Part shown: positions 35,548 to 44,834 of the stretch, one piece after another
How positions within the stretch are numbered: the stretch's first letter is position 1
Layout: each line of letters opens with the position of its first letter
Source: Marinobacterium lacunae
Lineage (GTDB): Bacteria > Pseudomonadota > Gammaproteobacteria > Pseudomonadales > Balneatricaceae
Reading direction: 5' to 3'
Assembly (NCBI RefSeq): GCF_000705555.1
Contig: NZ_JMQN01000057.1
Coordinates: 186,001 to 250,000 of the forward strand
DNA: 64,000 nucleotides
Program-made: the position numbers and the translations under genes
The notes under the pieces: generated by a model
What the model was told of the DNA's origin: nothing
The model's database searches: none
The model's input: the letters and a program-made list of their open reading frames with translations, nothing else

Positions 35548-37799
35548 TGCAGACCCGCCACACAGGTTGGCGCCCCCTGATACCGGTAGCCGACGGGGTT
35601 GTCACGGTGCACTTTCAGGTATTCCAGCAGCGCGAAGCGATCCTCATCCGACAGTACCGGGCCAATCACCCCGCCCGGCAGGGGGTTGGCGTGCGGATCG
35701 TTCCGGTAGGCCTGCCACTGCTTGGAGCTGGCCTCGAAACTGTGGCCGGTGTTGTGGTTGCCGGTAAGGCTCGTATCAAACCAGAAGCCGTCATACTCAC
35801 CATCTGCCGGTTGGCTGCTGGCATAGCCCAGGTGTACCGGATCGTAGTCACGCGGCCCGACAAAGAAGCGTGTTTCGCGCTCACTGGCCGGCAGCAACAT
35901 CTGGTAGATGCTCGGCACAGAACCATTGTGCAGAAACGGCGGCGTCGCCCAGACACCGGCCAGCGGACGCGGTTTGTATCCGGCGATCTGCTGCGGCAGG
36001 TCAAGCGCGCCGAAGCCCTCAAGGCACGACTGCTGCTCGGCGGTCAGGTTATGGTCCTTGTAGTAGCGCTCTTTAAGCAGCAGGTCGATCAGATTCAGCC
36101 CCAACCCTTCAGTGATGTTAGCCGGGTCGATGGAGTCAACCAGCCGAACAGACGCCTCCTGGGCGTAATCCATGTCATACCAGAGTGCATTGATCTGGCA
36201 TTGGGTGTCGCAGGCCAGTTGAGGGTAAGCGGCATAGTCAACCGACAACTCCACATCGGGCTTCAGCTCGAAGTAGTTGAGCAGCTCCTTGATACCGGCA
36301 TTCGGTGAGGGTTCGAAGCCCTGCTCTGCCAACTGGTCGGGTTCAGGGAAGGCTTGGGCCATCGACGTGAAGGCGACCCGCGCCTCTTCGGTCAAGGTCG
36401 GATCGATGGCAAGTTCGCGCAGGCGCATGAGCATGTCCCGCGCCAGCTTCTTCTGCAACAAGGGGTCGATCAGCGCTTTTACCTCGTCCTTGGTGATGCC
36501 GGTCGCCGAGAGATCGTAGGTGCGCGAGAGGAAGCTGTTCGCTTCTGTCGGGTCGGTGCCGATATGGTCAACACCGATCACCTCAATCAACCAATGATCG
36601 TCCGGCCCTGCCTTGAGCGGCGCTTCAGCCTGCTGACGGGCGCGTGTGGACGGGTGTGGCCCGTGACACTCTACGCAGTGGCTCTGAAACAGCTGCTTGC
36701 CTTTGGCCGCTTTGGCAGAGTCAACGGCACCGAAGATATCCTCAGGCCATTGCGGCGGGGGCAACTGCTGAAGGGCGCGTTCGATCTTCTCAAGCCCCTG
36801 AATATTCACCGAGGTTCTAAAGCGCTGGTCTGCCGGCAGTGGTGCGCCCTCCTCACTCACCAACTGGATGTCGGCACCGACGCCCAGCGCTTCACCCACA
36901 TTGCGGGCCAGCGGCTGCGCGACAGAGCCGTTGTACTGCACCCAGTTGAACTTCCACATGTTCCAGAGATAGGGGTAACTCACCGGCGCCGAAGATGTCT
37001 GCAGATTGGAATCACTCAGGTGATCACCGAACACCGTATTGGCGATCCGCCCCAGTGCGTCGGTGCGTCCAAACCCTTCCCGCGTGGGATAGAGGTGTGC
37101 CAGCGGATTGTTCTGGCGGATGTTGATGAACGCCTCCAGCGTGTTACCCAGCTGCTTATGCAGCGCGGATTTGCTGCCGCCCTCAGCCAGCACCTTGTCG
37201 GCAAAGCGGTTGAACTTGAGCGGGTTCGCCCAGGTTTCCGCAAGAGCGCTGATCAGCGTGGGGCCGAAGCTGCCGCGCGCGAGATCGGTAAAGGCGTGCA
37301 TCGCCTGCCCGCCGTCTACGCGCAGGCCGTAGCGGGTGCCATCCTTGTTGTAGTGCAACTCACCGGTATGGCAGGCAGCACAGCTGATGTCGAGCACATC
37401 ATCGCCGGTGGCGGTAGAGAAACGGCGGTTGAAACCAACTGGCAGGTTATCGGGATGGCTTGGATCGGCGAGAAACTTGAATCTCAGCAGAAATGCAGGA
37501 TCAGCAAAGCGCTCTTGCGAGAGCGGCTGCTCAAGATTAAGAAACCACTGGTAACGCAGTGCCGCGCCAGCCGCGCCCTGCGGCACAGAAGCGCCCTGCG
37601 GGGTGTGGTAGTACGTTTCGCGGGCCGATGTTTTCCAGCCGCTGTTGAGGTAGCGGTATTCGTCCACCTGCTCAAGCCGCGGCATCCGGGCTTTGGAGGA
37701 CTGAACGAAGTAGGCGAACACACCTACCGCGACCAGTACCAGCAGAACGATCAATATCATCAGCCGCCCCAGCAGACGCGACGCGATTCCCTTGCTCAT
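35544..37799 (-). CDS. Membrane-anchored di-haem c-type cytochrome, RoxA-like
   Basis: A 751-residue protein with an uncleaved or cleaved N-terminal hydrophobic segment (about 11-33), then a periplasmic domain with two haem motifs, CAACH (140-144) and CVECH (375-379). LRVDGGQAMHAF, SYPYLWNMWKFNWVQYNGS and RPLAGVWATPPFLHNGSVPSIYQMLLP resemble the RoxA/RoxB rubber-oxygenase and MauG/cytochrome-peroxidase-related di-haem proteins. Enzymatic activity (oxygenase or peroxidase) is possible but unproven. The ATG has GAGGA 7 bp upstream. It is preceded 26 bp upstream by its smaller paralogue and overlaps the patatin gene. Confidence 0.8.
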   Translation of the reverse strand: MSKGIASRLLGRLMILIVLLVLVAVGVFAYFVQSSKARMPRLEQVDEYRYLNSGWKTSARETYYHTPQGASVPQGAAGAALRYQWFLNLEQPLSQERFADPAFLLRFKFLADPSHPDNLPVGFNRRFSTATGDDVLDISCAACHTGELHYNKDGTRYGLRVDGGQAMHAFTDLARGSFGPTLISALAETWANPLKFNRFADKVLAEGGSKSALHKQLGNTLEAFINIRQNNPLAHLYPTREGFGRTDALGRIANTVFGDHLSDSNLQTSSAPVSYPYLWNMWKFNWVQYNGSVAQPLARNVGEALGVGADIQLVSEEGAPLPADQRFRTSVNIQGLEKIERALQQLPPPQWPEDIFGAVDSAKAAKGKQLFQSHCVECHGPHPSTRARQQAEAPLKAGPDDHWLIEVIGVDHIGTDPTEANSFLSRTYDLSATGITKDEVKALIDPLLQKKLARDMLMRLRELAIDPTLTEEARVAFTSMAQAFPEPDQLAEQGFEPSPNAGIKELLNYFELKPDVELSVDYAAYPQLACDTQCQINALWYDMDYAQEASVRLVDSIDPANITEGLGLNLIDLLLKERYYKDHNLTAEQQSCLEGFGALDLPQQIAGYKPRPLAGVWATPPFLHNGSVPSIYQMLLPASERETRFFVGPRDYDPVHLGYASSQPADGEYDGFWFDTSLTGNHNTGHSFEASSKQWQAYRNDPHANPLPGGVIGPVLSDEDRFALLEYLKVHRDNPVGYRYQGAPTCVAGLQ

Positions 37800-37825
37800 A
37801 GTGGATCCTCTGATCGGCAAGTGTG

Positions 37826-39466
37826 TTAAAGGGTTTTCAGGTATTCGATGAGTGCACGCTTATCGCTGTCGGAAAGCGTTGTGCCATATAGGTGTCCGCC
37901 ATTGCCATTGCCCGGCGCACGCGTGTCGAACAGGCTGACCTGCTCACTGTCGAGCACCTGTTCGCCAAGACCCACTGCTTGCGGGTCGTACTCCACCTTT
38001 CCAACGGCGAAACTGACCGGCCGCTCGCTTGAAAGCATGGCGGCAAGTGTCGGAACCGAGCCGTTGTGAAGGTAGGGGGCACTGGCCCAGATACCCGCCA
38101 GGGGGCGCGCTTTATAGGTGTATGGGCGCTCATTGAGTGGTGCGCTGTAGACTTTGTGAAAACTGTAAAGACCGGCCTTGATCGACTCCCAGGGGTGTTT
38201 GAGCAGCGCGCCGAGTGTCGCATGCAGAACCAGTTCGATGCTGTAGGCTTCTTCGCCCAGCTTGCTACCGGCGATATAGAGCAGTTTCTCACCCTCAAAG
38301 GCGCCACTTTTCGCCTTGGCATTGACGAAGTTGCTTGCCATGGTGCTGTCGGTGCCGACTTCATCCACCGACACAAGGGTGGCTTTGAGCTCACGTTTGC
38401 TCTGGCTCTGCACAGAGATTGAGTGGCAGGACTCACACTGGGCCTGATAGATCACGCTGCCCTTCTGCGCCTGTGCGGTATCGATTGCGCCTAGCACGGA
38501 TGTCGGCCATGCGGGGGCTCTCAGGTGATACCACAACTGCTGAATGGTGCTCAGGTTTTCAATTTCGATGCCCGAGTCATAGCCCATGCCATCGCTGTGT
38601 ATGTTCAGATCCCCGAACACGGCCAGCGCCGTCGTAGCATTCTGAACCAGCGGCCCAGGGCCTGAGTTGGGGGCGGAACCGTTCCACTGCACGAGGTCGA
38701 GATGCGCCGCTCCCCACAGAACGGGGTAGCTCACAGGCGCATTCGGCTCGCGTTTGTTCTCCGGTATGTCGAGAAAATCAGCCGCGACGGCGTTGAATAT
38801 CTGGCCAAATGCATCCAGACGACCTCGCCCATAGGGCGTATGGGTGGCATTCAACTCGGCCATTTCAACCAGGCGGTCTGTGCGCGCTTGCAACGTATCG
38901 CGCAAGCCCTTGCCGGCACTCAGCGCCTTGGTAAATCGCGCGAACTTGGCCTCGTCCGCCAGTGTCGCCTGCAGCGCCGCAATCACCTCCTGCTCGAACA
39001 ACTGGAAGTCCACCAAAGCCTGACCACCGTCGATATGCAGGCGTTTGCCCTGATAGTAAACCTGTCCGGAATGGCAGGCCGAGCAGCCAAGACCAACCCA
39101 GCTCTCTCCGTCATGAGGCGGCGTACTCGCTATGCCTATGGGCAGGTTGTACGGGTTTGCAGCGGATTGCCCGGCCACGGCAAAGCCGAAGCGGCTCAGG
39201 TTATCGGGGCGGCTGAAACGGGCTTCGCTGTTGGCCTCCTCCAGAACGAGAAACCAGGACAGCGGCATAATGCGGGACCCAAAACTGGTGTACCAGGCGG
39301 TCTCCCGCTGACGGTCGTTCCAGTCCTGATTGATTAGGGTCAGACCTGTGGCTGTTTCACCGCTGGTCGGCGCCGGCTCTTCACCGCAACCGGACAAAAA
39401 CAGAGATGCTGTCAGTAGCGTAACGCCGGATAGCATACGCCAAGCGAATCGAGACTCCCTCCTCAA
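37826..39466 (-). CDS. Di-haem c-type cytochrome lipoprotein, RoxA-like
   Basis: A 546-residue paralogue of the next gene. The signal ends in the lipobox FLSGC (Cys27), so it is a lipoprotein. Haem motifs are CSACH (128-132) and CESCH (344-348). LHIDGGQALVDF, APVSYPVLWGAAHLDLVQWNGS and RPLAGIWASAPYLHNGSVPTLAAML align with the neighbour. The start is a TTG with AAGGAG 6 bp upstream. It is the first gene of the five-gene run. The role could be as redox partner or as a second oxygenase acting on lipid or polyisoprenoid substrates (inference). Confidence 0.8.
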   Translation of the reverse strand: MRRESRFAWRMLSGVTLLTASLFLSGCGEEPAPTSGETATGLTLINQDWNDRQRETAWYTSFGSRIMPLSWFLVLEEANSEARFSRPDNLSRFGFAVAGQSAANPYNLPIGIASTPPHDGESWVGLGCSACHSGQVYYQGKRLHIDGGQALVDFQLFEQEVIAALQATLADEAKFARFTKALSAGKGLRDTLQARTDRLVEMAELNATHTPYGRGRLDAFGQIFNAVAADFLDIPENKREPNAPVSYPVLWGAAHLDLVQWNGSAPNSGPGPLVQNATTALAVFGDLNIHSDGMGYDSGIEIENLSTIQQLWYHLRAPAWPTSVLGAIDTAQAQKGSVIYQAQCESCHSISVQSQSKRELKATLVSVDEVGTDSTMASNFVNAKAKSGAFEGEKLLYIAGSKLGEEAYSIELVLHATLGALLKHPWESIKAGLYSFHKVYSAPLNERPYTYKARPLAGIWASAPYLHNGSVPTLAAMLSSERPVSFAVGKVEYDPQAVGLGEQVLDSEQVSLFDTRAPGNGNGGHLYGTTLSDSDKRALIEYLKTL

Positions 39467-39745
39467 CGGGGACTCCTTATTTTTTATTCTTGCACAGTGG
39501 ATGTCGCCCGAATCACTTAATCAATACGAACAACTGTTTGAGCCGTATTTTTTTAACATAGTGGCGCAGAAAATTTACACTATTTTTTAATTATTTAGCG
39601 TAATTAGCACCTATAGCCGGTAAAGCAGGCATTCCATCCGGGCTAATGGCGCATTCTGTTTTTTGAAACTTGATTAGAGGGTCAACAAATCGACTTTTGA
39701 AAGCGATGCCCGAGCGCAGAGGGCTCAAGCATCGCTGGGGGCGGT

Positions 39746-41236
39746 TTATTTCAGTGGATAGCAGGGTTCTTCGCCGTTTTCGCACACCCAGTTGATCCAG
39801 AGTTTACGGTCGGTGCCCTCCTGGAGGGTCGCGAAGTTTCGGGTACGCAGGTACTTGTCGGAGCCGTGGGGGCGCAGCATATCGATGCTGATCGACTCAT
39901 CTTCGTCGAGGTATTGGGTGTCGTCATTCGTGACGGCACAGATACCGATCCACTCCACACGGCTGGGCGTCGGATGAACGATGGCGGATGACACCAGCTG
40001 ATGGACCCGATTATCGCTGCGCTTGTCACGGATTACACCGAGGCACCCGATGTGAACATCACCGGAGAGGATCAGCGTGCGCCCACCCTGACGTTTTTGT
40101 GCATTGTCGAGCAGCCGCATGATCAAACGCGCCCGTTCACCCTCGTGAGACTTGGCACGCCAATGGTCCTTAAGGTCGTCCGTCAGCTCCTCCATATTGG
40201 AGGTCTTGTCGAAGAAGTTTTCGACAACCGAGAAATCACGATAGACCACCGGTACCGCCGACATAACCAGCAGATCGCCGTCGCTGTCACGACGATCAAG
40301 CCAGGCGATCAAGTCATTCCATTGCTGCGCGCTCATAACCTGCCGGATGCTGCGCTCGGCGCGGTTGTCCATGGCCAGTAGATGATAGCGCCGGAAACGA
40401 AAGCCAAACGCATGATGACCGCTCTCCGGTGCCAGCAGCGAACGGTTCTGAGTGGCCGATCTCAACTGGTAAAGCCGGAAGAAACGCGCAGCCCCATCGT
40501 AGATGGCCTGAAATACCGGGCAATTCTGTAGTGTTTCGGGATAGCTTCCCCAGCCATCGAAAATATCGTGGTCGTCCCACATCATGACTGAGGGAATACT
40601 GGCCAGCATCTTCGCGACCGGCTCCTGCCCCCAGCGCTCCACGTACAATCGAGCGTAGAATTCGGCGATCTGCCCCCGCATCAGATCGTCAGGCTGCGTC
40701 TCGATGCGGGTGTCGAGATCGAGCTCCTGCCAACCACCCAGGGTTTTGACCCTCGTCCAGATAGAATCGGCATAGACCTGATCCCCGCCCATCAGCAGCA
40801 GCGCGAAGGGCTCACGCGCATGCGCTTGGGCCATCTCGCGCCACAGACGGTAAGGTGAGCTTGTAGAAGTGCGCAGCGCCTCATCGGAAAAGCCGTTACA
40901 GGATGCGTAGGCAAGCTTGGGTTTCTCTTCCCTGCCCGGCTGGTAAAAGGCCCACTCGTCGTTTCCAAACGGGTCTAGCAGTGGCGTCTGTGCGGCACTC
41001 AGACAATAGGCAATCGACTCGCCCTGCTTGGGTATATCCAACGCGCGTTCCGCCCGCCAAAAGCGTCCGGCATCGTTGTCCTCCACCGGCATGGCGGTCA
41101 CACGCTCCTCACGCTCACTGCCCGGGCGTAACCTGAGCTCTACCTGCTCGGTGTCGCAGTCGGTTACGCAGCAAACGGTGTATAGGTTATCGGACTCCAA
41201 CCCCAGAATGGGCCCCAATATCAGCTGTGATGACAT
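39746..41236 (-). CDS. PhoD-like metallophosphatase
   Basis: A 496-residue calcineurin-like phosphoesterase of the alkaline phosphatase D group. LAYASCNGF, LLLMGGDQVYADSIWTR, VMMWDDHDIFDGWGSYPE and TLILSGDVHIGCLGVI supply the metal ligands in the expected order. There is no signal peptide from this ATG (GGAG 6 bp upstream); an upstream in-frame extension also lacks one, so the protein may be cytoplasmic, unlike secreted Bacillus PhoD. It is divergent from a secreted phytase/esterase-like gene. Confidence 0.87.
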   Translation of the reverse strand: MSSQLILGPILGLESDNLYTVCCVTDCDTEQVELRLRPGSEREERVTAMPVEDNDAGRFWRAERALDIPKQGESIAYCLSAAQTPLLDPFGNDEWAFYQPGREEKPKLAYASCNGFSDEALRTSTSSPYRLWREMAQAHAREPFALLLMGGDQVYADSIWTRVKTLGGWQELDLDTRIETQPDDLMRGQIAEFYARLYVERWGQEPVAKMLASIPSVMMWDDHDIFDGWGSYPETLQNCPVFQAIYDGAARFFRLYQLRSATQNRSLLAPESGHHAFGFRFRRYHLLAMDNRAERSIRQVMSAQQWNDLIAWLDRRDSDGDLLVMSAVPVVYRDFSVVENFFDKTSNMEELTDDLKDHWRAKSHEGERARLIMRLLDNAQKRQGGRTLILSGDVHIGCLGVIRDKRSDNRVHQLVSSAIVHPTPSRVEWIGICAVTNDDTQYLDEDESISIDMLRPHGSDKYLRTRNFATLQEGTDRKLWINWVCENGEEPCYPLK

Positions 41237-41417
41237 CCCTTTCTCCATCCATTTCACGTGATCGGCAGGCGGCGATTTGAAATCGATCAGCCAAACGCTC
41301 GTTTGAGATAGAGCCCAGCCCCTCAAGCTTAGTTCAATTGAATATTCACCCTGCTGTCATCAGCACGAACTAATGTGTTGCTTTTGTTCTTCACTTCGAC
41401 ATGGAGTTGTACGTCAC

Positions 41418-43592
41418 ATGAACAGCCGTCCCCTTCGTCGCTCACTGCTGGCCCTTGCGATTGCCGTTGCGGCAAGCAGCAGTCAGGCCGCCAGTTTCGA
41501 CCGCATCGCGTCATTCTCAACCGCCGACAACCTTCCGGCCGGTGGCGATATCACGCAGGAAACCTCCGCCGAGATCATCACCGCATCAGGTGACGGCAAT
41601 ACGCTGATCTATTCCGACAGCCCCCGTGGTGGTGTTGGCTTCATCGATATCCGCGACAGCTATAACCCGCAGGCTGGCGGTTTTATCGATCTCAACGGCG
41701 AACCGACCTCAGTCGCTGCCATTGATGGCACCGCCGTTGCGGCGATCAACACCTCCGAGAGCTACACCCTGCCCTCTGGCTATCTGGCGACGATCGATAT
41801 CGCAAGCCGCAAGGTTGCCAGCCGGTGCGATCTGGGCGGCCAGCCCGATTCCGTGGCCATCTCCAAGGACGGTCGTTTTGTAGCCGTCGCTATCGAAAAC
41901 GAGCGCGATGAAGAGCTGAACGACGGCGCCCTGCCGCAGGCACCAGCGGGCTTTCTCAGCATTCTTGAGCTCTCCGGCGGTGAGCTGCAGTGCGACACCC
42001 AGCGTCGCATCGACCTGACCGGGCTTGCCGAAATCGCACCGGAAGACCCAGAGCCCGAGTTTGTCGCGTTCAACGACCGCAACGAGATCGCGTTGACGAT
42101 GCAGGAGAACAATCACCTTGTCATCCTTGATGCGGCAACTGGAGCAATCATCAACCACTTCTCGGCTGGCACCGTGGACCTTACCGATATCGATACTGAA
42201 AAGGACGGCGCACTGATCTTTGACGGCCATCTGGAGGGCGTACTGCGTGAACCTGACGCGGTGAAGTGGCTGGATGATGATCGCTTCGTCATCGCCAACG
42301 AGGGCGATTACAAGGGCGGCGCACGTGGCTTTACCATTTTCAACAAAGCCGGTGAGGTTCTGTTCGAGTCTGGTGCGTCTTTCGAGCATCAGGTCGTGAT
42401 GGCCGGCCACTACCCGGACAAGCGTTCCGGCAAGAAAGGCGCTGAACCTGAAGGCCTCGAGGTGGCACGCTTTAACGGTGAAACCTATATATTCCTGCTC
42501 TCGGAGCGCGGCTCTGTGATCGGTGTCTACCGTGACACCGGTAAAGCACCACAGTTTGTTCAGATCCTGCCCTCCGGTATCGCTCCGGAATCGGCTATCG
42601 CCATCCCCTCGCGCAACCTGCTGGTCAGCGCCAATGAGAAAGACCTGATCGCAGACGGTGGCGTGCGTGCGCACGTTAATCTCTATCGCTTGGGCGACGA
42701 AGCGCCGCTCTATCCGCAGATCGTCTCGACTAGCGATAGCAACGGCCTTCCGATTGGCTGGGGCGCCCTGTCCGGTCTCACCGCCGATCCGGCAAAGCCT
42801 GCGCTGCTTTATGCAATCAACGACAGCTTCTATAAAGCCCAACCGCGTATCTTTACCATCGACGCCGCCTCCCGCCCGGCACGCATCATCAACGCGATGA
42901 CGGTGACACGGGACGGTAAGCCCGCATTGGGGCTGGACCTTGAAGGCATAGCAGCCGATGGCAAGGGCGGCTTCTGGCTGGCATCCGAGGGCCGCACCGA
43001 CAAGGATGTGGCCCATGCTATCTATCATGTGAGGGCCGATGGCGAGATCGATCGCACCCTGGCGTTCCCCTCCGAACTGCTGTCCAACGAGACCCGTTTC
43101 GGTGCTGAAGGGATCACCCTTATTGGCAACCGACTCTGGATCGCCATTCAGCGCGAGTGGAATGATGACCCGAAACACAGCGTAAAACTGGTCAGCTACG
43201 ATCTCGATCGCGATCAGTGGGGTGCTGTGCGCTACCCGCTTGAAACGCCTGAGCAGGGATGGGTCGGCATTTCCGAGATCAGCGCCTTTGGCGATTCCGT
43301 CTACATCATCGAGCGCGATAACCAGATCGGCGAAAGCGCACGCATCAAGCGCCTGTACAAGGTCGCAAAAAGTGAGCTGAAGCCGGTACCGCTCGGTGAA
43401 AAGCTGCCGATGGTTCACAAACAGCAGGTGCGCGATTTTATCCCTGACCTCAAAGCCGACAACGGCTATGTCGTCGACAAAATCGAGGGCTTTACTATCG
43501 ATAAACGGGGAATCGGTTACGCAGTAACCGATAACGACGGCGTCGATGACAGCTCAGGCGAAACCTACTTCTTCTCGACTGGCAAGATGTGA
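41418..43592 (+). CDS. Secreted esterase-like/phytase-family protein
   Basis: A 724-residue exported protein with a signal peptide (about 1-24, LALAIAVAASSSQA). The N-terminal half has beta-propeller-like repeats (VAISKDGRFVAVAIENERDEELNDGALPQAPAGFLSILEL; EPDAVKWLDDDRFVIANEGDYKGG), as in choice-of-anchor-I phosphatases. The C-terminal half (GWGALSGLTADPAKPALLYAINDSFYK to YFFSTGK) is the esterase-like phytase domain. It probably hydrolyses phosphate esters in the periplasm or outside. The start with GTACGTCAC upstream has a weak RBS. A bidirectional terminator follows. Confidence 0.82.
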   Translation: MNSRPLRRSLLALAIAVAASSSQAASFDRIASFSTADNLPAGGDITQETSAEIITASGDGNTLIYSDSPRGGVGFIDIRDSYNPQAGGFIDLNGEPTSVAAIDGTAVAAINTSESYTLPSGYLATIDIASRKVASRCDLGGQPDSVAISKDGRFVAVAIENERDEELNDGALPQAPAGFLSILELSGGELQCDTQRRIDLTGLAEIAPEDPEPEFVAFNDRNEIALTMQENNHLVILDAATGAIINHFSAGTVDLTDIDTEKDGALIFDGHLEGVLREPDAVKWLDDDRFVIANEGDYKGGARGFTIFNKAGEVLFESGASFEHQVVMAGHYPDKRSGKKGAEPEGLEVARFNGETYIFLLSERGSVIGVYRDTGKAPQFVQILPSGIAPESAIAIPSRNLLVSANEKDLIADGGVRAHVNLYRLGDEAPLYPQIVSTSDSNGLPIGWGALSGLTADPAKPALLYAINDSFYKAQPRIFTIDAASRPARIINAMTVTRDGKPALGLDLEGIAADGKGGFWLASEGRTDKDVAHAIYHVRADGEIDRTLAFPSELLSNETRFGAEGITLIGNRLWIAIQREWNDDPKHSVKLVSYDLDRDQWGAVRYPLETPEQGWVGISEISAFGDSVYIIERDNQIGESARIKRLYKVAKSELKPVPLGEKLPMVHKQQVRDFIPDLKADNGYVVDKIEGFTIDKRGIGYAVTDNDGVDDSSGETYFFSTGKM

Positions 43593-43615
43593 CACACCAA
43601 ATTAGTCTGAAGATA

Positions 43616-43644
43616 AAAAAGGGTCGGCACTGCCGACCCTTTTT
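43616..43644. terminator. Bidirectional terminator between phytase-like and LysE genes
   Basis: GGGTCGGCA and TGCCGACCC form a 9-bp stem around a very short loop and are flanked by AAAAA and TTTTT, so both convergent genes can end here. Confidence 0.9.
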
Positions 43645-43656
43645 ACAACTGTACGC

Positions 43657-44277
43657 TTAGTTCCGCGAAGCGAGCAGACCGCCACCGGCCCCAGCAAGCA
43701 GAACCGAGCAGCTGCGATTGAAGATGCGCTGCCCTCTCGGGCGCGAGAACCACTGCTTGAGATAAAGACCCGCCGCGCCGTACAGCGCAATGGCGACCCA
43801 CTCCAGTATCAGGAACAAGCCACCGACAATCGCGAACTGCACCGCCATATCACCGGCAGGGTCAACGAATTGCGGCAAAAACGCGGTGAAGATAAGGATC
43901 GCCTTGGGGTTACCCGACGCTAGCAGAAACTCCTGACGCGCCATGCCAAAGAGGCTTTTGCCATTGGCGTCCAATGCAACCTCGTCGGGCGTAACACCGG
44001 CTATCCAGAGTTTGTACGCCATCCAGAACAGGTACAGCGCCCCTGCCACCTTGATCGCGGTAAAGATCAGCTCGGATGTATGCAGTACAACGGCAAGGCC
44101 TGATGCGGCCAGCGCAATCATGACCGAGAATGCGACAAGGCGACCGGCTCCGGCCAGCACCGCACGGCGCAGGCCGTATCGCTGGGCGTTGCTCATCGCC
44201 AGCAGGTTATTGGGCCCCGGCGACAGGTTCAATGCGAAACAGGCCGGTATAAAGATCAGCAGCAGATGCAGTGACAT
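43657..44277 (-). CDS. LysE/RhtB family amino acid exporter
   Basis: A 206-residue inner-membrane protein with six hydrophobic segments. FALNLSPGPNNLLAMSNAQRYGLRRAV is the RhtB-type start and FLLASGNPKAILIFTAFLPQFVDP the central signature. It exports an amino acid or homoserine lactone; the substrate is unknown. It is followed upstream by a VOC gene 45 bp away on the same strand, so the two may be co-transcribed. Confidence 0.88.
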   Translation of the reverse strand: MSLHLLLIFIPACFALNLSPGPNNLLAMSNAQRYGLRRAVLAGAGRLVAFSVMIALAASGLAVVLHTSELIFTAIKVAGALYLFWMAYKLWIAGVTPDEVALDANGKSLFGMARQEFLLASGNPKAILIFTAFLPQFVDPAGDMAVQFAIVGGLFLILEWVAIALYGAAGLYLKQWFSRPRGQRIFNRSCSVLLAGAGGGLLASRN

Positions 44278-44321
44278 TCGAGATACTCTTAAGAATACGG
44301 CCGGTGGTCCGGCAAAAACGG

Positions 44322-44735
44322 TTAATTCTTGTCCAACGCCGAACGTAATTCAACCGTATTGCCGTCAGGATCCTGAATATAAACCGACGGACCGAAGCCT
44401 TCCGCGCCGTAGCGCTCTTCAAAGCTACTCATTGCAACACCGGCCGACTTCAGATAATCGCCCAGTGCCTGCTCGCTGATCGGCTCGAGTCTCAGGCACA
44501 GGTGATCGAGGTTGTTATCCTTTTCGGTGGGCACACCGCCACCGACACGGCCCAGTTCGCTGTCGACGCGGACAATATCGATCAGGGCGTTCCCCGCCCG
44601 CAGTTGCACGAGGCCTGTTTCGGGCCCGGTATCCCGCTCCAGCGTGCAGCCAAGCAGATCGATATAGAACGCGAGCATTGCGTCGATCTGTCCGGTACGC
44701 AGCACGATATGGTCGATGCCTTCGATTTTTATCAT
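44322..44735 (-). CDS. VOC family (glyoxalase/dioxygenase-fold) protein
   Basis: A 137-residue protein of two beta-alpha-beta-beta-beta modules: IDHIVLRTGQIDAMLAFYIDLLGCTLERDT and NNLDHLCLRLEPISEQALGDYL, ending VYIQDPDGNTVELR. Metal ligands His (residue 8), His (near 76) and Glu (near 131) are in place. It resembles the STM3117-type VOC proteins, whose role is unsettled. GAGGGGTGAG precedes the ATG. Confidence 0.82.
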   Translation of the reverse strand: MIKIEGIDHIVLRTGQIDAMLAFYIDLLGCTLERDTGPETGLVQLRAGNALIDIVRVDSELGRVGGGVPTEKDNNLDHLCLRLEPISEQALGDYLKSAGVAMSSFEERYGAEGFGPSVYIQDPDGNTVELRSALDKN

Positions 44736-44806
44736 CTCACCCCTCTGCGCGGTCGTCCTTAAGGTGTCTCACAGTATAGCGAGGTGGCTCACTCAGATCA
44801 TGAGTA

Positions 44807-44827
44807 GCCCGCCCCGTTTGGGCGGGC
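44807..44827. terminator. GC-rich hairpin downstream of DUF411 gene
   Basis: GCCCGCCC and GGGCGGGC form a perfect 8-bp stem with a CGTTT loop just after the DUF411 stop. There is no T-run on the minus strand, so termination may be weak or factor-assisted. Confidence 0.5.
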
Positions 44828-44834
44828 CTTCGGC

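Noticed and set aside
34744-35580. Plus-strand open frame opposite the patatin gene
   Set aside because: Gln/Arg-rich composition typical of antisense translation; patatin motifs are intact on the other strand.
36354-37829. Open frame of 491 codons on the plus strand opposite the larger di-haem cytochrome
   Set aside because: Antisense shadow of a gene with two haem motifs; the peptide has no recognisable domain.
41354-41371. Complete PhoB box between the two phosphatase genes
   Set aside because: Only the first CTGTCAT half matches; the second half shows no similarity.
41709-43418. Open frame of 569 codons on the minus strand inside the phytase-like gene
   Set aside because: It is fully antisense to a gene with signal peptide and recognisable domains; its translation has no family resemblance and no RBS, and long antisense frames are common at this GC content.
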